This document shows, piece after piece, positions 13,267-28,640 of a DNA stretch of 64,000 bases. The notes beneath the pieces are model-generated. The model searched no databases and was not told the DNA's origin. It was given only the letters and a program-made list of their open reading frames with translations. Origin of the DNA: Typhlomys cinereus (taxonomy: Eukaryota; Chordata; Mammalia; Rodentia; Platacanthomyidae). Position numbers and translations under genes: made by a program. Positions within the stretch are counted from its first letter, which is position 1. Each line of letters opens with the position of its first letter. The DNA lies in NCBI GenBank assembly GCA_023101885.1, contig JALPQD010000101.1, positions 6,108,100 through 6,172,099 on the forward strand. The letters are read 5' to 3'.

Positions 13267-13560
13267 GGAAAGCAGGGGAGATGGCTCTGGAGTTAAGACT
13301 CTGTCTCGCAAGTAGAAGGTCCTGAGTTCAGATCCCAGGTCCTACATGAAAACACCAGGCGGAAACAGAGGTGGGCTGCATGTCCGCCCCTGGTAGGTGG
13401 AGCCTGGGAATCCAGAACAAAGCAAGGAAGTGGAGGCAATCCAGGATGATTCCCGAAGTCACCTTTGGTTCTCCACAGGGATACACAGTGCCCTCTGAGA
13501 CATACACACCCACCCCCCCACCCCCCCCACAGAGCTAAAAATAAATAAATAAAATAAAAG
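13263..13560 (+). repeat. Subfamily B SINE nested in the B3 copy
   Basis: It runs from ggggagatggctctggagtt to aataaataaataaaataaaa. It sits between tggaaagca and the similar cggagaaca, probably a decayed target-site duplication. Confidence 0.8.
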
Positions 13561-13700
13561 CGGAGAACAATTGAAGACGCCCAATGTCAACTTCAGGCCT
13601 CCATACATACGTGCATTATATGCATATGCGCCTGCCCATATGTATGTGTCCACACACATGTGAACACATATATACATGCACACATTCACATACATATTCC
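13561..13700 (+). repeat. Resumed B3 3' end and degenerate CA/TG tail
   Basis: B3 tail sequence continues after the nested SINE and runs into an alternating pyrimidine-purine stretch (catatgtatgtgtccacaca). Confidence 0.65.
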
Positions 13701-14664
13701 AAAGAAAGGACACAAAGTCCCAGACGCAGCCAGGACCAGAGTCCTCTGCCCGACAGCATGGGACAGGCAAGCCATGGAGCGTTTCCTCTGTAAGTCCTGT
13801 TTGAGTGTGGGCCATGGAGGTGAAAGGCCAGTCCCAGCTGTTTCCCAGCCTCCACGGACTGGGCAGAGAACGTGGGGTTGGGCCTGGTCTCATGGAGCAG
13901 AAGGGAGGGGAGGGCAAACGTAACTGTCCCTGCAGGAGTGACATCTTCAGGTGCAGACGTCCAAGTCTTGATAAACCCCGAGAGCCTGACCGAGGGTGCC
14001 CGGCCTGCAGAGGGTTGCTGGCCTCCCACTTTCAGCTGCAGGGCCAGAGAGCAGGGCACAGATGCACACGTTTCTGAGGTCCTGCTGGGGGCCTGACCCC
14101 CTCCGGAAGTCTCCTGCCCCTCCCCCCATGCCTGTCCTGGCTGGGGCAGGGACCATCTTGGGACTCCACTGGCTGCTCCAGTGCTTGGCGGGGTCTCATC
14201 TCTGAATGCAGATCCGTCCTCCTGCTGTCCCAGGTGAGCTGGGACCATCTGTCGCCCCAGATTGTTTTTGCTGCTCCTATAACCTAGTATTGTCCTGGGT
14301 GGGCAGGTCCCAGGCAGGGGGAGAGGAGGGTCCAGAGCCTCTGGACAGATGGGATAACGCGATAAAAGGCTCAGGCCAGGGTCTTTGGGTAGTGAGGGTG
14401 GGTGAAGGCCCACTTCCATAGTTTCTAGAAGTTTCCAAGCCACATCTTCCGGCTCCTGACTTCAGCACCTAGCAGGAAGCATGGAGTTCCTACATTGTAC
14501 ATGAGGGACCCAGTTTTAAACTCTCCTCCATTGCTGGAACTTTCTCTTAGGTTCTTAGGGAGCGGATGGGGAAAAGCAGGCAGGAAGACATGAGTTTGTT
14601 CCAATCAGATGAGGATTGACTTATCCTATGAAATCCTTTCTTTTTCTAAGTTCCCTTTGCCCAG
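13701..14664. other. Intron 1, no recognised feature
   Basis: Unique, fairly GC-rich. A 275-codon minus-strand frame (13616-14443) is open, but it includes the SINE tail, has no recognisable domain and is treated as chance. Confidence 0.5.
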
Positions 14665-14795
14665 AAAGAGGCTCTTTGGATGAGCTTCATTTAATAAAGC
14701 TGGAAAAAAACTGAGAACTCAGAAAGGCTTAGTAACTTGCTCAGGGTCACACCGCCAGAATTCGTTGCTCTGTTATAGTCTAGTCCTGCACAACC
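14665..14795 (-). repeat. MIR fragment
   Basis: Antisense MIR: gaaaggcttagtaacttgct followed by cagggtcacaccgcc, the most conserved MIR segment. Confidence 0.65.
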
Positions 14796-14799
14796 CTCA

Positions 14800-16429
14800 A
14801 GGCTTGGCCTCACTGCAAGAACGGTCGAAGTCAATGCCTTTCAGCACTGGTGAGATGCAGCACCTGTTTCTCTGGGCTGGGCGAGAAGTTTGGGTCCTGG
14901 AAAAGGTAGTTGTGTGGACAGACATAAAATAACAAGGCCACCTATTCTCTCTAGACCAACCTGCCCAGAGGGGTTCTCCCGAAGAGCCATCGGAAGGCAC
15001 CGCAGGCAAGGGAGGGGAGGTGGGAGCCAGCACGAGTAAGCAGAACTTCTGAAGGTAGCGCAGAGGGAGTGCAAGGCTGACCCGTAGCAACGGGACCAGA
15101 GATAGACAGAGACTGCAGGCATAGCCAGTGGGGTGGGGAGCGCCATCTGTCAGGAAGAATAAATCGCAGGCGCCACCACGGAGAGGTCGGTGTTCAGGAC
15201 AGTGCCCCAGGCGAGCGCCCCAGGGAGGCTGTGTCTGCAACAAGTAGCCTTCATCTCACTCAGAGAGCCACACTCCCCAGTGCACATCTACAGTGGGACA
15301 CAGGTACAGCCTACGCACCCAGACAGATGAGTGCAGGCTGGACTCGGATAGAGGAAACCATGCACTCAGGGGAGAAGTGGCTTTGTACCTTGCCTGAGGA
15401 TGTCCTCATAATAAGCACTTAGCCTTACGCTGAAGACCAAGAAGAAATGGATTGGGCAGGACAAGGTGGCCGCCTTTCACCAGGACTCCCCACTCCCCTT
15501 CCCTTCCTGGAGGTTGCTCATGCAGGACACGAGAAATACTTCCCTGTAACCAGTTAGTGCTCAATAAAAGATTCTAACCAAATGAACATGTCTATTCTTT
15601 TTTTTTTTTTTTTAAGAAGAAATTACGCAGTGAACATAGGGGTTGGGAGAGCAGACAGTGGCCGCAGGATGGGGTCTAGCAGACTCAGAGGAGACCTTCT
15701 GCCTGTCTTGGGAGGATCACCACCCACCTGACGATTCTCACGTGTCACGGCTCCCTGCCTTTTGTCTAGTTAGCGCTTAAGCTTCAGGGACCTGGCACCT
15801 CTCATTTCTAGAATGTGTCTGAGAATCTCAGGCCTGGATGGGACCACGGCCACTACCACAGGCATGAGGGTACTCTGTGACCCCCACACAGCCTCAAGAC
15901 CAAACAGGGAAAGGACCACCCGCACATCTAAGCGCCTGTCGGGACCACACCACTAGGGACTGGGTTCCACCAGTCAGCTCACTGCAGTAATATAGCCGTC
16001 ACTCAACATGTTGCCCTTGAGATCACACAGGAGACGGCAGCAGAGAAGAGACCTGGCTTCTTCCCCACTCACCTGGTGGACACTAGTTGAGCACCTAAGT
16101 TCATTTCAGGCACTGCCCGAGCACCCATACCAAACCTGGTGAGTGAAAAGAGGTGGGATATCTGCTGCTAAACGTGATCCCTGCGCTATGCACAGACACG
16201 TGCATCTCGCAGCACGTGCTAAACCTTCTGCACCGGAAGCATCGAGGTCGATGAGTACATCATCGCCGCAGCTGGAGGAAGGATGCGCCTAGGCAGCCAG
16301 GCCAGGCCTCTCAGGAATCTGCCCCTCTGCCCCATGGAAAAGGCTGGAGTGGAGTCATGGTTAGAAGCATATGATTTCTAGAAGTCAAAGTCATGCACAG
16401 GGGAGACTAGAGTCATAGATTTTAAATCA

Positions 16430-16430
<1 letters not shown>
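14800..16430. other. Intron 1, no recognised feature
   Basis: Unique sequence with a T-run at 15597-15614. Chance minus-strand frames only. Confidence 0.5.

Positions 16431-16466
<36 letters not shown>
16431..16466. repeat. (CA)n microsatellite
   Basis: About 18 CA units. Confidence 0.95.
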
Positions 16467-16674
16467 AGACCCAGCATGCTAGGTCCCTGCTCAGTGGGAG
16501 CGTGGGCTCTGCCTCTGATCCCTGAATGTGTTCTCTTCCTCCAGACAAGGGCTGAGACGTGGGAACAACATGAGAAGTGCTCAGCGTTCCTCTCCCCTGC
16601 CTCTACGAAACCCAGTCAGATCAGAAGCACAAGAGGAAGTTCAGTGTCCACGACTCCTTTACAGGGCTGGGATC

Positions 16675-16762
16675 CAGGACTGGGAACGTGAGTAAGTTGG
16701 TAGAGCGCTCGCCTGGCATGCGCAGACCTGGTCCACCCCCAGCACCAGGAAGTTCAAGGTCA
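16675..16762 (+). repeat. ID-type tRNA-derived SINE fragment
   Basis: Contains ttggtagagcgctcgcctgg, catgcgcagacctggtccac and ccccagcacc, as in rodent ID elements. Confidence 0.7.
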
Positions 16763-16849
16763 TCCTTGGTGGCCACCTTTCACCAGGACTCCCGACTTCC
16801 CTTCCCTTCCTGGAGGTTGCTCATCAGGACATGAAAAATACTTCCCTGT

Positions 16850-17011
16850 ATTGGAAGGAAGGAAGGAAGAAAGGAAGGAAGGAAGGAAGGAAGGAAGGAA
16901 GGAAGGAAGGAAGGAAGGAAGGAGGGAGGGAGGGAGGGAGGGAGGGAGAGAGGGAGGGAGGGAGGGGAGGGAGGGAGGGAAAGAGGGAGGGAGGGAGGGA
17001 GGGGGAGAAAG

Positions 17012-17062
<51 letters not shown>

Positions 17063-17230
17063 AGGAAGGAAGGAAGGAAAGCAGGAAGAAAGGAAGGAAG
17101 GAGAGAAAGAGATAAAGAAAGAAAAAGAAATAGAGAGAAAGAAAGAGAGAAAAAGAAAGAAAGAAAGAGAGAGAAGGAAGGAAAGAAATAAAGAAGAAAG
17201 AAGGAAGGAGAGATAAAGAAAGAGAAAGAC

Positions 17231-17274
<44 letters not shown>

Positions 17275-17490
17275 AGAAAGAAGAAAGAAAGAGAGAAAGA
17301 AAGAAAGAAAAAGAAAGAAAGGAAGGAAGGAAGTACAGAGAAAGAGAAAGGAAGAAAGAAAGAAAAGGAAAGAAGGAAAGAAGGAAGGAGAGAAAGGGGG
17401 GGAGAGAGAGAGAGGGAGGAAGGAAGGAAGGAAGGAAGGAAGGAAGGAAGGAAGGAAGGAAGGAAGGAAGGAAGGAAGGAAGGAAGGAGG
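16850..17490. repeat. 640-bp polypurine tract (GGAA, GGGA, GAAA blocks)
   Basis: Almost uninterrupted purines on the plus strand. GGAA units come first, then GGGA, then GAAA, then mixed blocks, then about 18 GGAA units at the right end (17417-17487). All three frames on each strand are open because no stop codon fits a (GRAA)n repeat. The 348- and 308-codon frames here are artefacts. It lies in ZCCHC24 intron 1. Confidence 0.97.
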
Positions 17491-17649
17491 GGGATGGAGA
17501 TCCAGAGAGAATGTCAGAGGTGGGCTTGACAGAAGGCTCCAGGTGCCCCTGTATAAGGCCCAGAGGAAGATCCAGGGAGGAGCTAGCCTGGGAAGCAGCT
17601 GCAAGACAGGCCAGAGAAAGCTCCAGAAGAGTTTCCCACCTAGCTTTGC

Positions 17650-17705
17650 TGTTGTGTGTCTTCCAGGCCTCTGTCTTACCCTCTGTAAAATGGGGGGACA
17701 AAGCA
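17650..17705 (+). repeat. MIR fragment
   Basis: Short match: cttaccctctgtaaaatggg. Confidence 0.4.
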
Positions 17706-18240
17706 CTGGGTTCTAAGAACGAGGCCTGCGTATGGGGCTGCCATTCACCTACGACCACCGCTGCCTCCGCTCTCGGTGCTGACGACGCCTGGCTCTCTGC
17801 CACCACTAATCATGGATGACTAAAGGGCTCTGTGCTCGCCCTCCACCTGACTCACAAGGCCCAAGGCGTGATCTCCTTCTGAATCGAGGCTCACAAAGCG
17901 GGGCTGGGCTCCTCTGCAGGTCCCTGTCAAGTGAAAGCCTTCTTGCCTGAGTCATTCACTGTTCTGTTTCCCAAAGGGGGCAGAGGGTTAGGGCATCTTC
18001 CCAGCTAGATCAAAGAGGCCGTTCCTCCCAGCACCCCACGGCTGCCCACCTCCCATCTCACACAGACTACGAAGGTTCAGCGACCTCCCCCTCTGCAATG
18101 CCCATCTTTGCCCAAGATGGTAGCTTTGCTTCACGCAGCCACACGAGCTGGCCCCTAGCCCGTCTCTACCAGCTGTGGGTGCAGCTGTAGCCTCATCCAG
18201 AATCCCAGCGAGGGTCCGGCTTGGAGCCTTTTGCTTGTTT
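17706..18240. other. Intron 1, no recognised feature
   Basis: Unique sequence; nothing recognised. Confidence 0.5.
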
Positions 18241-18264
18241 TGTTTCGGAGGGATGTTTGTTTGG

Positions 18265-18405
18265 TTTGGTTTTGAGACAGGTCTTCGCTCTGTGGTTCAG
18301 GGGGTCCTTGAACTTGCTCTATAACGTGGATGGCCTCTTCATTATGATGATCCTCATGTCTCCATCTTGGGAGTCCTAGGGTCCCAGGCCTGAGCACCCA
18401 CCACA
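18265..18405 (-). repeat. B1-like SINE, degenerate
   Basis: Antisense: ttttgagacaggtcttcgct, then ccttgaacttgctctataac and ggcctgagcacccaccac. Confidence 0.65.
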
Positions 18406-22855
<4,450 letters not shown>

Positions 22856-22914
22856 TCAGAAAGTCTGTCCTCTCCTAGCTCCTCTCTGTGTTTTTCTTAT
22901 CTGATGTTTCCTAT

Positions 22915-22918
<4 letters not shown>

Positions 22919-22968
<50 letters not shown>
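22919..22968. repeat. (CA)n microsatellite
   Basis: About 25 CA units, 0.8 kb upstream of the ZCCHC24 start codon. Confidence 0.95.
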
Positions 22969-22970
<2 letters not shown>

Positions 22971-23511
22971 TCCTTTCCCTATCACGGTAGGACCCTCCCC
23001 CTCCCCCTTAATTCCTTCCATCTGCAGAATCACTTTGCGGGCCTCCTGCACTGAGGGGGGCCCGGGTTCCTGCCCCAGGAAGGGCTCCCCGCCCCTTCTC
23101 GCCTCCCCCTGAGCTTCTCCTGTTTCTGCTCCAGGCGGGGTCTTGCTTCTCTCCACTACCCGGGGCCCCATCCTCAGCTTGCCCAAGCCCCTTAGAGGGG
23201 CTCTAGGACCCCAGCCTGAGCTAAAGGATCCCCGGGTGCTCAGATCTTCTGGAAAAAACCGTGTCTAGCCTAACAGCCCTCCAAACTTTAGTTCCCTCGG
23301 TGGTCTTTGTTGCCCCAGATATGGGACCTAGCTCTGAGGCCCAGTCTCTTGGGCCCACTCAGAAGTAACTAAATGGGGAGAACTCAAATCACTGTCACCT
23401 CTCCCACCTCCGTGGGCGGGGCAGCCATTCTGCACTCCACATCCTTTGCATTAAAGTTCCAACAGAGGGATCTCAGCTGGGAAGCCTGTGTCCCCCCTGT
23501 CCCCCTCTTTT

Positions 23512-23780
23512 TATTATTCTTCTTCTATTTTTGCATTTGTGTGTGTATGTGTGTGTGTGTGTGTGTGTGTGTACGCATGCATGCATGCTCCTGTGGAAGC
23601 CCAAGGGTGACTTTGGGAATCACTCTGGATTGCTCTACCTACTCTTTGCTTTGCCCTAGAGTTTCCCAGGTTCTGAGCTGGAAGTACAGACCTTGTTTTT
23701 TACGTGGTATCTGGGATCTGAACTCAAGACCTTCTACTTGTGAGACAGAGGCTTAATCCCTGAACCATCTCTCCATTCCC
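23512..23780 (-). repeat. Subfamily B SINE
   Basis: The reverse complement shows gagagatggttcagggatta, ctgagttcagatcccag, the aaaccctagggcaaagc variant and a (CA)n tail (TG tract at 23538-23574). Confidence 0.85.
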
Positions 23781-24460
23781 CTGTCTTCCCCTCATTAAGA
23801 TGGGAAGACCATATGCCACCTTTGAGTCTGGGAGTTGTACCTGGACCTAATACACAGAGCCCCTAGCTCTGCCTCACTTGCTTCTCCCAGGCAGGACACT
23901 CAAGGACATCTGTGGATGCTTGGAGCAGTGAGGCCCTTCGGTCCCAGATCTCTAGGCAGGTGTCTGAGATCTTTCTGCTGGCACTGCTTAGAGAGGTGTC
24001 TTCTCTGGTTTCCTCCCGGGCCTTCGGAGTGATGCAGTGGCACAAGAGTACTTGTCATGTTTTGTGTTCCTGTCTCTTTCTCTCCTCCCTTCTTCCATAG
24101 TTCCGACTCATGAGCCTGGTCCCTGGCTAGTGGATGGCCAAGGTATTTGGTGGGTTCAGAGACAGATGGGTTAGACTCTTCTGAAGTGGACGGGCGGCAT
24201 AGGTTTCTGTTATATATTGCTTCACTCTGCTCTCAAGATGTGGGCTTTGTACCCTGTAGGAGCCGATCAAGAATGTGATCAGCCTATGGACAGTTTACCT
24301 GGAGAGTAGCCAACTGGCTCAAGAGTCAGCCCCACAGGCAGCTGCTGGGGACAAATGTTGCAGAATTCTCCGAGACAACTTGGGCTGTGGGAGGGGGGTC
24401 TGGGGGGAGGAGTGGCCAGAGGCCTGGTACTGGGCCAGAAGGTGGGGCGAGGGATACTGG
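23781..24460. other. Intergenic, no recognised feature
   Basis: Unique sequence upstream of ZCCHC24; nothing recognised. Confidence 0.5.
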
Positions 24461-24462
24461 GA

Positions 24463-24721
24463 ACATGGCTCAGGAAAAAGTGTTTGCCACACGAGCATGA
24501 GGACCTGAGTTTGGCTTTCCAGAACCCTTGTAAAGATCTGGGTGTGTGTGTGCCTGCAACTCCAGTGCTGGGGAGGCAGACGGGAGGATCCCTGGGGTTT
24601 GCTCCTCAGCAGTCTAACCAAACAGTGAACTCCAGATTCAGTGAGAGGCTCTGCCTCAAAATAAAGCAGAAGACAGTGCTGACCACTGGCTTCCACATAC
24701 ACATGTAGATATGAATGCGTG

Positions 24722-24766
<45 letters not shown>

Positions 24767-24778
24767 ACACACACACAC
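24463..24778 (+). repeat. B3-like SINE with long (CA)n tail
   Basis: Contains gccacacgagcatgaggacc, tgcaactccagtgctgggga, gtgagaggctctgcctcaaa and ttccacatac, then a CA tract at 24725-24778. Confidence 0.85.
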
Positions 24779-24891
24779 TTCAGTACCTCGCCTACTCCTC
24801 CTGGCTGGCTACGCACAGGCCCTGGCCCTCACTTTACCCTGGAGCATCACTCCGGTTCAGGCAAAGAAAGGGGCTTGTCGGGGTCACCTGC

Positions 24892-25302
24892 TGTCATAGT
24901 TAGGCACAGGTGTCAACTTGATGGTTGAGCGTTCAAGCTCTGGGCATATTTGTAGAGAATTAGCAGTTGAGTTAAGCCCCGAGAGAACCTGAAGGAGATT
25001 ATCTAGCTGATGGGAAAGGCCCAGTTCATGGTGGGTGGACTGAGCCCTGAACGGGTGGATAAAATACAGAGAGCTGGTTGAGGAAATTGGCATCCTTTTG
25101 TATACTGGTCTGGCAAGTAAGGATCGTCCCTCTCTCGGTCATTATGTGGAGATGGTGTAGCCAGCTCCCTTGGTGTTGCAATGGGCTCTCCGGCCAAGCT
25201 GGACAAACAACTGTGACCAGGAATCGTAAAGGAACCCCTTGTTCCCTTAAGCTGTTTGATGGTGATTATTTTTTTTATCAGCAGCCATGCAGGTGAACTG
25301 CT
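24892..25302 (+). repeat. MaLR-like LTR (family 1)
   Basis: Starts TGTCATAGTTAGGCACAGGT. Same internal landmarks as the 9393 copy: gttaagccccgagagaacct, ggagattatct, atggtgtagccagc and ccttaagctgttt. Solo LTR. Confidence 0.8.
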
Positions 25303-26580
25303 AGACTCCCTAAGCTAGACAGTTAAGCAAGCCCACCCCCTCTCACCACAACCCTGCTCTCCCTGTGCTGGCAGTCACTGCCTGACAGCTCTGGCTCCTC
25401 ACAGCTGGAGGTAGGAGAGAATTACCAGGTGAGACTCTGCCTCCTTCAGCTCTGACGCCCCACTCATTCCCTGGTCACCAGACTGGGACCTAGGATTTGG
25501 GGAACAGCTACTGATCACGTGACCTCAGGCAGGCCTCTGGTGTGCAGTTTTTTTTCCCCCCATTAAGACTTCTCCAGGGACTAGCAGGTGGTCAGACAAG
25601 GGTGTGGCCAGGACGTGCTTTGCTAGCTGTAAGCACTCCTGTGGTGGGAAAGACGGTAGTGACCATCTTAATAACGGTAATATTCAATCTACTTGGCAGA
25701 GATGGAGGAAGAGGTCAGCGGGGACCCCAGGGACCTGAAGTCCCCCAGGGGACAGGTCTGAAAAGTCTGATAGAGGTTCAGACTGAGCTCTCTGAGGTCA
25801 AAGGAAGAGCAGAAGATGCCGGAGGGAGGGAGGAAGCCAGGCGTCAGGGAGGGAGTCAACCTTCATCCGGGGCCTGAAAACCTCAGAGATGGGCAGGAAG
25901 GTGGTGCTTCACGCTCCTGAACAGAGCAATGCTGCTTATCTCTCTGAAAACAGAGCAGGGTGACATCACACTGAGGAAGCCAGAAATCTGTAGCTGTCCT
26001 GGTGTGGGGACATGGTAAAAGCGCCCAGAGCACGCCCGTGGTTCACCTCTTCCTGGGTCGGGGTCCAGCACTGGGTACTCTTAGAGGGTATGTTGATGAG
26101 GGTGAAATTCAGCCCCTGCCCCAGCCCCAGGCCCCACAAGACAGCCCTCACCCAGGTAGACAGAACTTTCCAGACCTGATTTCAGCTTCGGAGTCAGGGT
26201 CCCTCTCCAGGTCCCTCACTCACAAGAGATGACAGTTCCTTCGCCCCAGCTTTCTGTCTGCCCTGCCACAGCACTCTCTAATCTGTGTGGTGATGCTGTG
26301 CAGAGTTAGAAAAGAGCCTCTCCCACCGGCTGAGGGATGGAGCAGGTCCTTTACATGTGTGCACACGTCATACACACACACAAAGAGAGAGAGAGCGCCT
26401 CCCCACCCAAGAGCAAGCCCCTCATCACCAGGACATGCAGCTTGGTAAACAGTAGCTAGATGTCACCTCCAGATGACCTTCTACAATGTGCAGATAGTAA
26501 AACCAAAAGGGCAGCCTGATTGCACCAGGCCCCTTGCCCAGGCTCTCGACCAGCCTTTAAGACAGCCCCAAAGGGCCATG
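25303..26580. other. Intergenic, weak MIR trace
   Basis: Unique sequence. A MIR-like stretch may lie at 25460-25565 (cacgtgacctcaggcaggcc). No exons recognised. Confidence 0.45.
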
Positions 26581-26587
26581 GGTGTAG

Positions 26588-26650
26588 ATCAGTTACAGGA
26601 TGATTTCTAGCATGTGCAAGGCCCGAGTTCCACCCAGGACTGAAAAAGCA
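26588..26650 (+). repeat. ID-type SINE fragment
   Basis: Contains ttctagcatgtgcaaggccc and gagttccacccaggactg, the end of an ID-like element. Confidence 0.5.
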
Positions 26651-28195
26651 AGGAGTGCATGGTGGCAGTGAAGGATGAGCGCATCTAGCCTCAGGCCCAT
26701 CCTGCCTAGTCCTTCGGGTTCTGGGTTTGCGGACCTGGGCCTTTAGAGACACCACCCTTCTCCCCCTCCCCTGCATGACGTGGGCAAACAGTATACTGAC
26801 TGGACATGTCCCTGCGGTTGCCTAAGACCACTTAGGGAGAAGTGGGTGCTTAGAGGGTCCGATGGCTGGAACCCTCACAGAATACCCTCTTGGTCTCAGG
26901 ACCGTGGACCGTGTGTGGTGGGTACAAACCTGCACCCCAGAAACCTAGGGTTTATGATGGTGTGAAGCTGTACAGCCCAGGACCTCTGGCTCTGGAAGGC
27001 ACAGCGTCGTGTCTAGGAGCATCCTCAGAAAGACAGCGGGGCCTTTGGTCTGCAGCCACTCTGCTCGCTCCTTCTGATTTCATATCCATTCTCAAGAAAT
27101 GAATACAGAGAAGAGAAAGGGAGGGCAAGGGAAGGAAGAAATGTACCCTTCAATGGCCTCTTGGCAAACTCCTCCCTCTGGGGGTCCTGGTCACCCCAGA
27201 GATGCCTGGTCATGCAGTGCCAGTAGTCCAAACCCGAATGTGTCCTCCTATGCGGGACAGCGGTGGGAAGCAGCCCTGAGATCCTGTGACAGGGCTGGGA
27301 CATCAATTTGGGAGATGGAGCTCAAGATTCCCGCCCTGAAGTCAAGTGGCCAGAACATTCCGTGTTACTTTGAGAAAAACCTTGTCCACATCAAAGAGCA
27401 GAAGGGGAAACGACTGGTGCAGTCTTGGGGTGAGAGGAAAGAGTTCTCCTCCCCTACCCTCCCTACCCCCGCTCTGGCATACCTTCCTACTCAGAATCTT
27501 TCCATGACGGCCCCCTGCCTGAAGTCCAAACTCCCCCTAGGCACACATAGCCTTTAAGACCTTTTCCATGGCTGACTCCTGACCCCCTTTGCACCCAATT
27601 GTCCCCCATGTCTATGCTACATGTGGATCCCCCTCCAGACCAGTGGGACAATGGTCTTTCCACATGCCCGGGCTTCCCTTGACCCGGTGGGTGCCTTTGC
27701 ACAAGCTGTGCTCCCCGAAAGAACTTCCCCAGGGCTTCCTGCAATCTCTTGCCCTTCAAACCCAGATGAAGTGACTCTGACCATCTTTCATGATCCTCAC
27801 TTCCATCCTTCCCCCTCCTCGGTATTGTGACTTGTATAGACCCCCGGCTTCCCTCCCTCCGCTTCCCACCCGGCACTGCAACTGGACCATGAGTTTCTTG
27901 GGAGTTACAAACTTCTCTCCTGACCACTTCTGTGCCTGAGCAGGCCCTCTGTACTCAAGAGATGAACAGAACAAACTCAGAGCCCCGCTGGGGTGGTAGG
28001 CTCAGAGACAGAGACTGTCAGGGGTGATCCGGAACTGCTCAGAGAGCAGAGAATTGTACAAAAGCAAGGGGCTATAGCAGGGGTCGACGGCATACGCTGG
28101 CCATTTGTGTCCCAGAGTTCAAATGCTGGATGCGTAGTTCCCACAGCACCAGTGTTGAGAGATGGGGGGAGATGCCGGTCTATAAAAGGTGATGC
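26651..28195. other. Intergenic, no recognised feature
   Basis: Unique sequence with short chance frames on both strands. Confidence 0.5.
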
Positions 28196-28197
28196 AG

Positions 28198-28262
28198 GGG
28201 CTGGGGCTGGGGCTCAGTAGGAAGGGTGTCTGCCTGGCATGTGAATGGATCATTGTGGATGC
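28198..28262 (+). repeat. ID-type SINE head
   Basis: ggggctggggctggggctca, then gggtgtctgcctggcatgtg: the ID left half with a duplicated ggggct. Confidence 0.55.
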
Positions 28263-28439
28263 AGGTGGGGGAGGAGCAGCCTTCATGGGGACCCCAACGC
28301 CACACAGTTCTCATGATGGAAGCTCCTTGGACTCTGATGTTCTGTATCTATAGAGAGGAGGAGCACATGTGGTGTGGTTTGTGTCTGTCCAAGATTGGTC
28401 AGTTCCTGCCGGGAAGGGCTCTTGTCTGTCATGTAATAG

Positions 28440-28640
28440 AGTTGTGTGCAAGCTTGTGTGTGCAGTGTGTTTGCATATACACATGTATGTGTGTACATGC
28501 ATGCATGTGTGTATGCACATAGGCATGCATGTTTATGAGTACGTGTGCATGAGCACTCACATGTGTGTGCATGTGTGTATGCATATGTATAAGTTTGTGC
28601 ACACGCAATGTGGGCACGTATGTAAGCACGAATTCATTTG
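28440..28640. repeat. Alternating pyrimidine-purine (TG/CA/CATG) region
   Basis: Nearly unbroken TG, CA and CATG steps for about 200 bp (for example acatgcatgcatgtgtgtat). Such sequence favours Z-DNA when negatively supercoiled. Probably a decayed microsatellite. Confidence 0.75.

Noticed and set aside
13616..14443. 275-codon minus-strand frame
   Set aside because: It runs into a SINE tail, has no family resemblance and lies in an intron.
16760..17806. 348- and 308-codon minus-strand frames (Ser/Leu/Phe/Pro-rich)
   Set aside because: They translate the polypurine microsatellite, which contains no stop codons by composition. Not genes.
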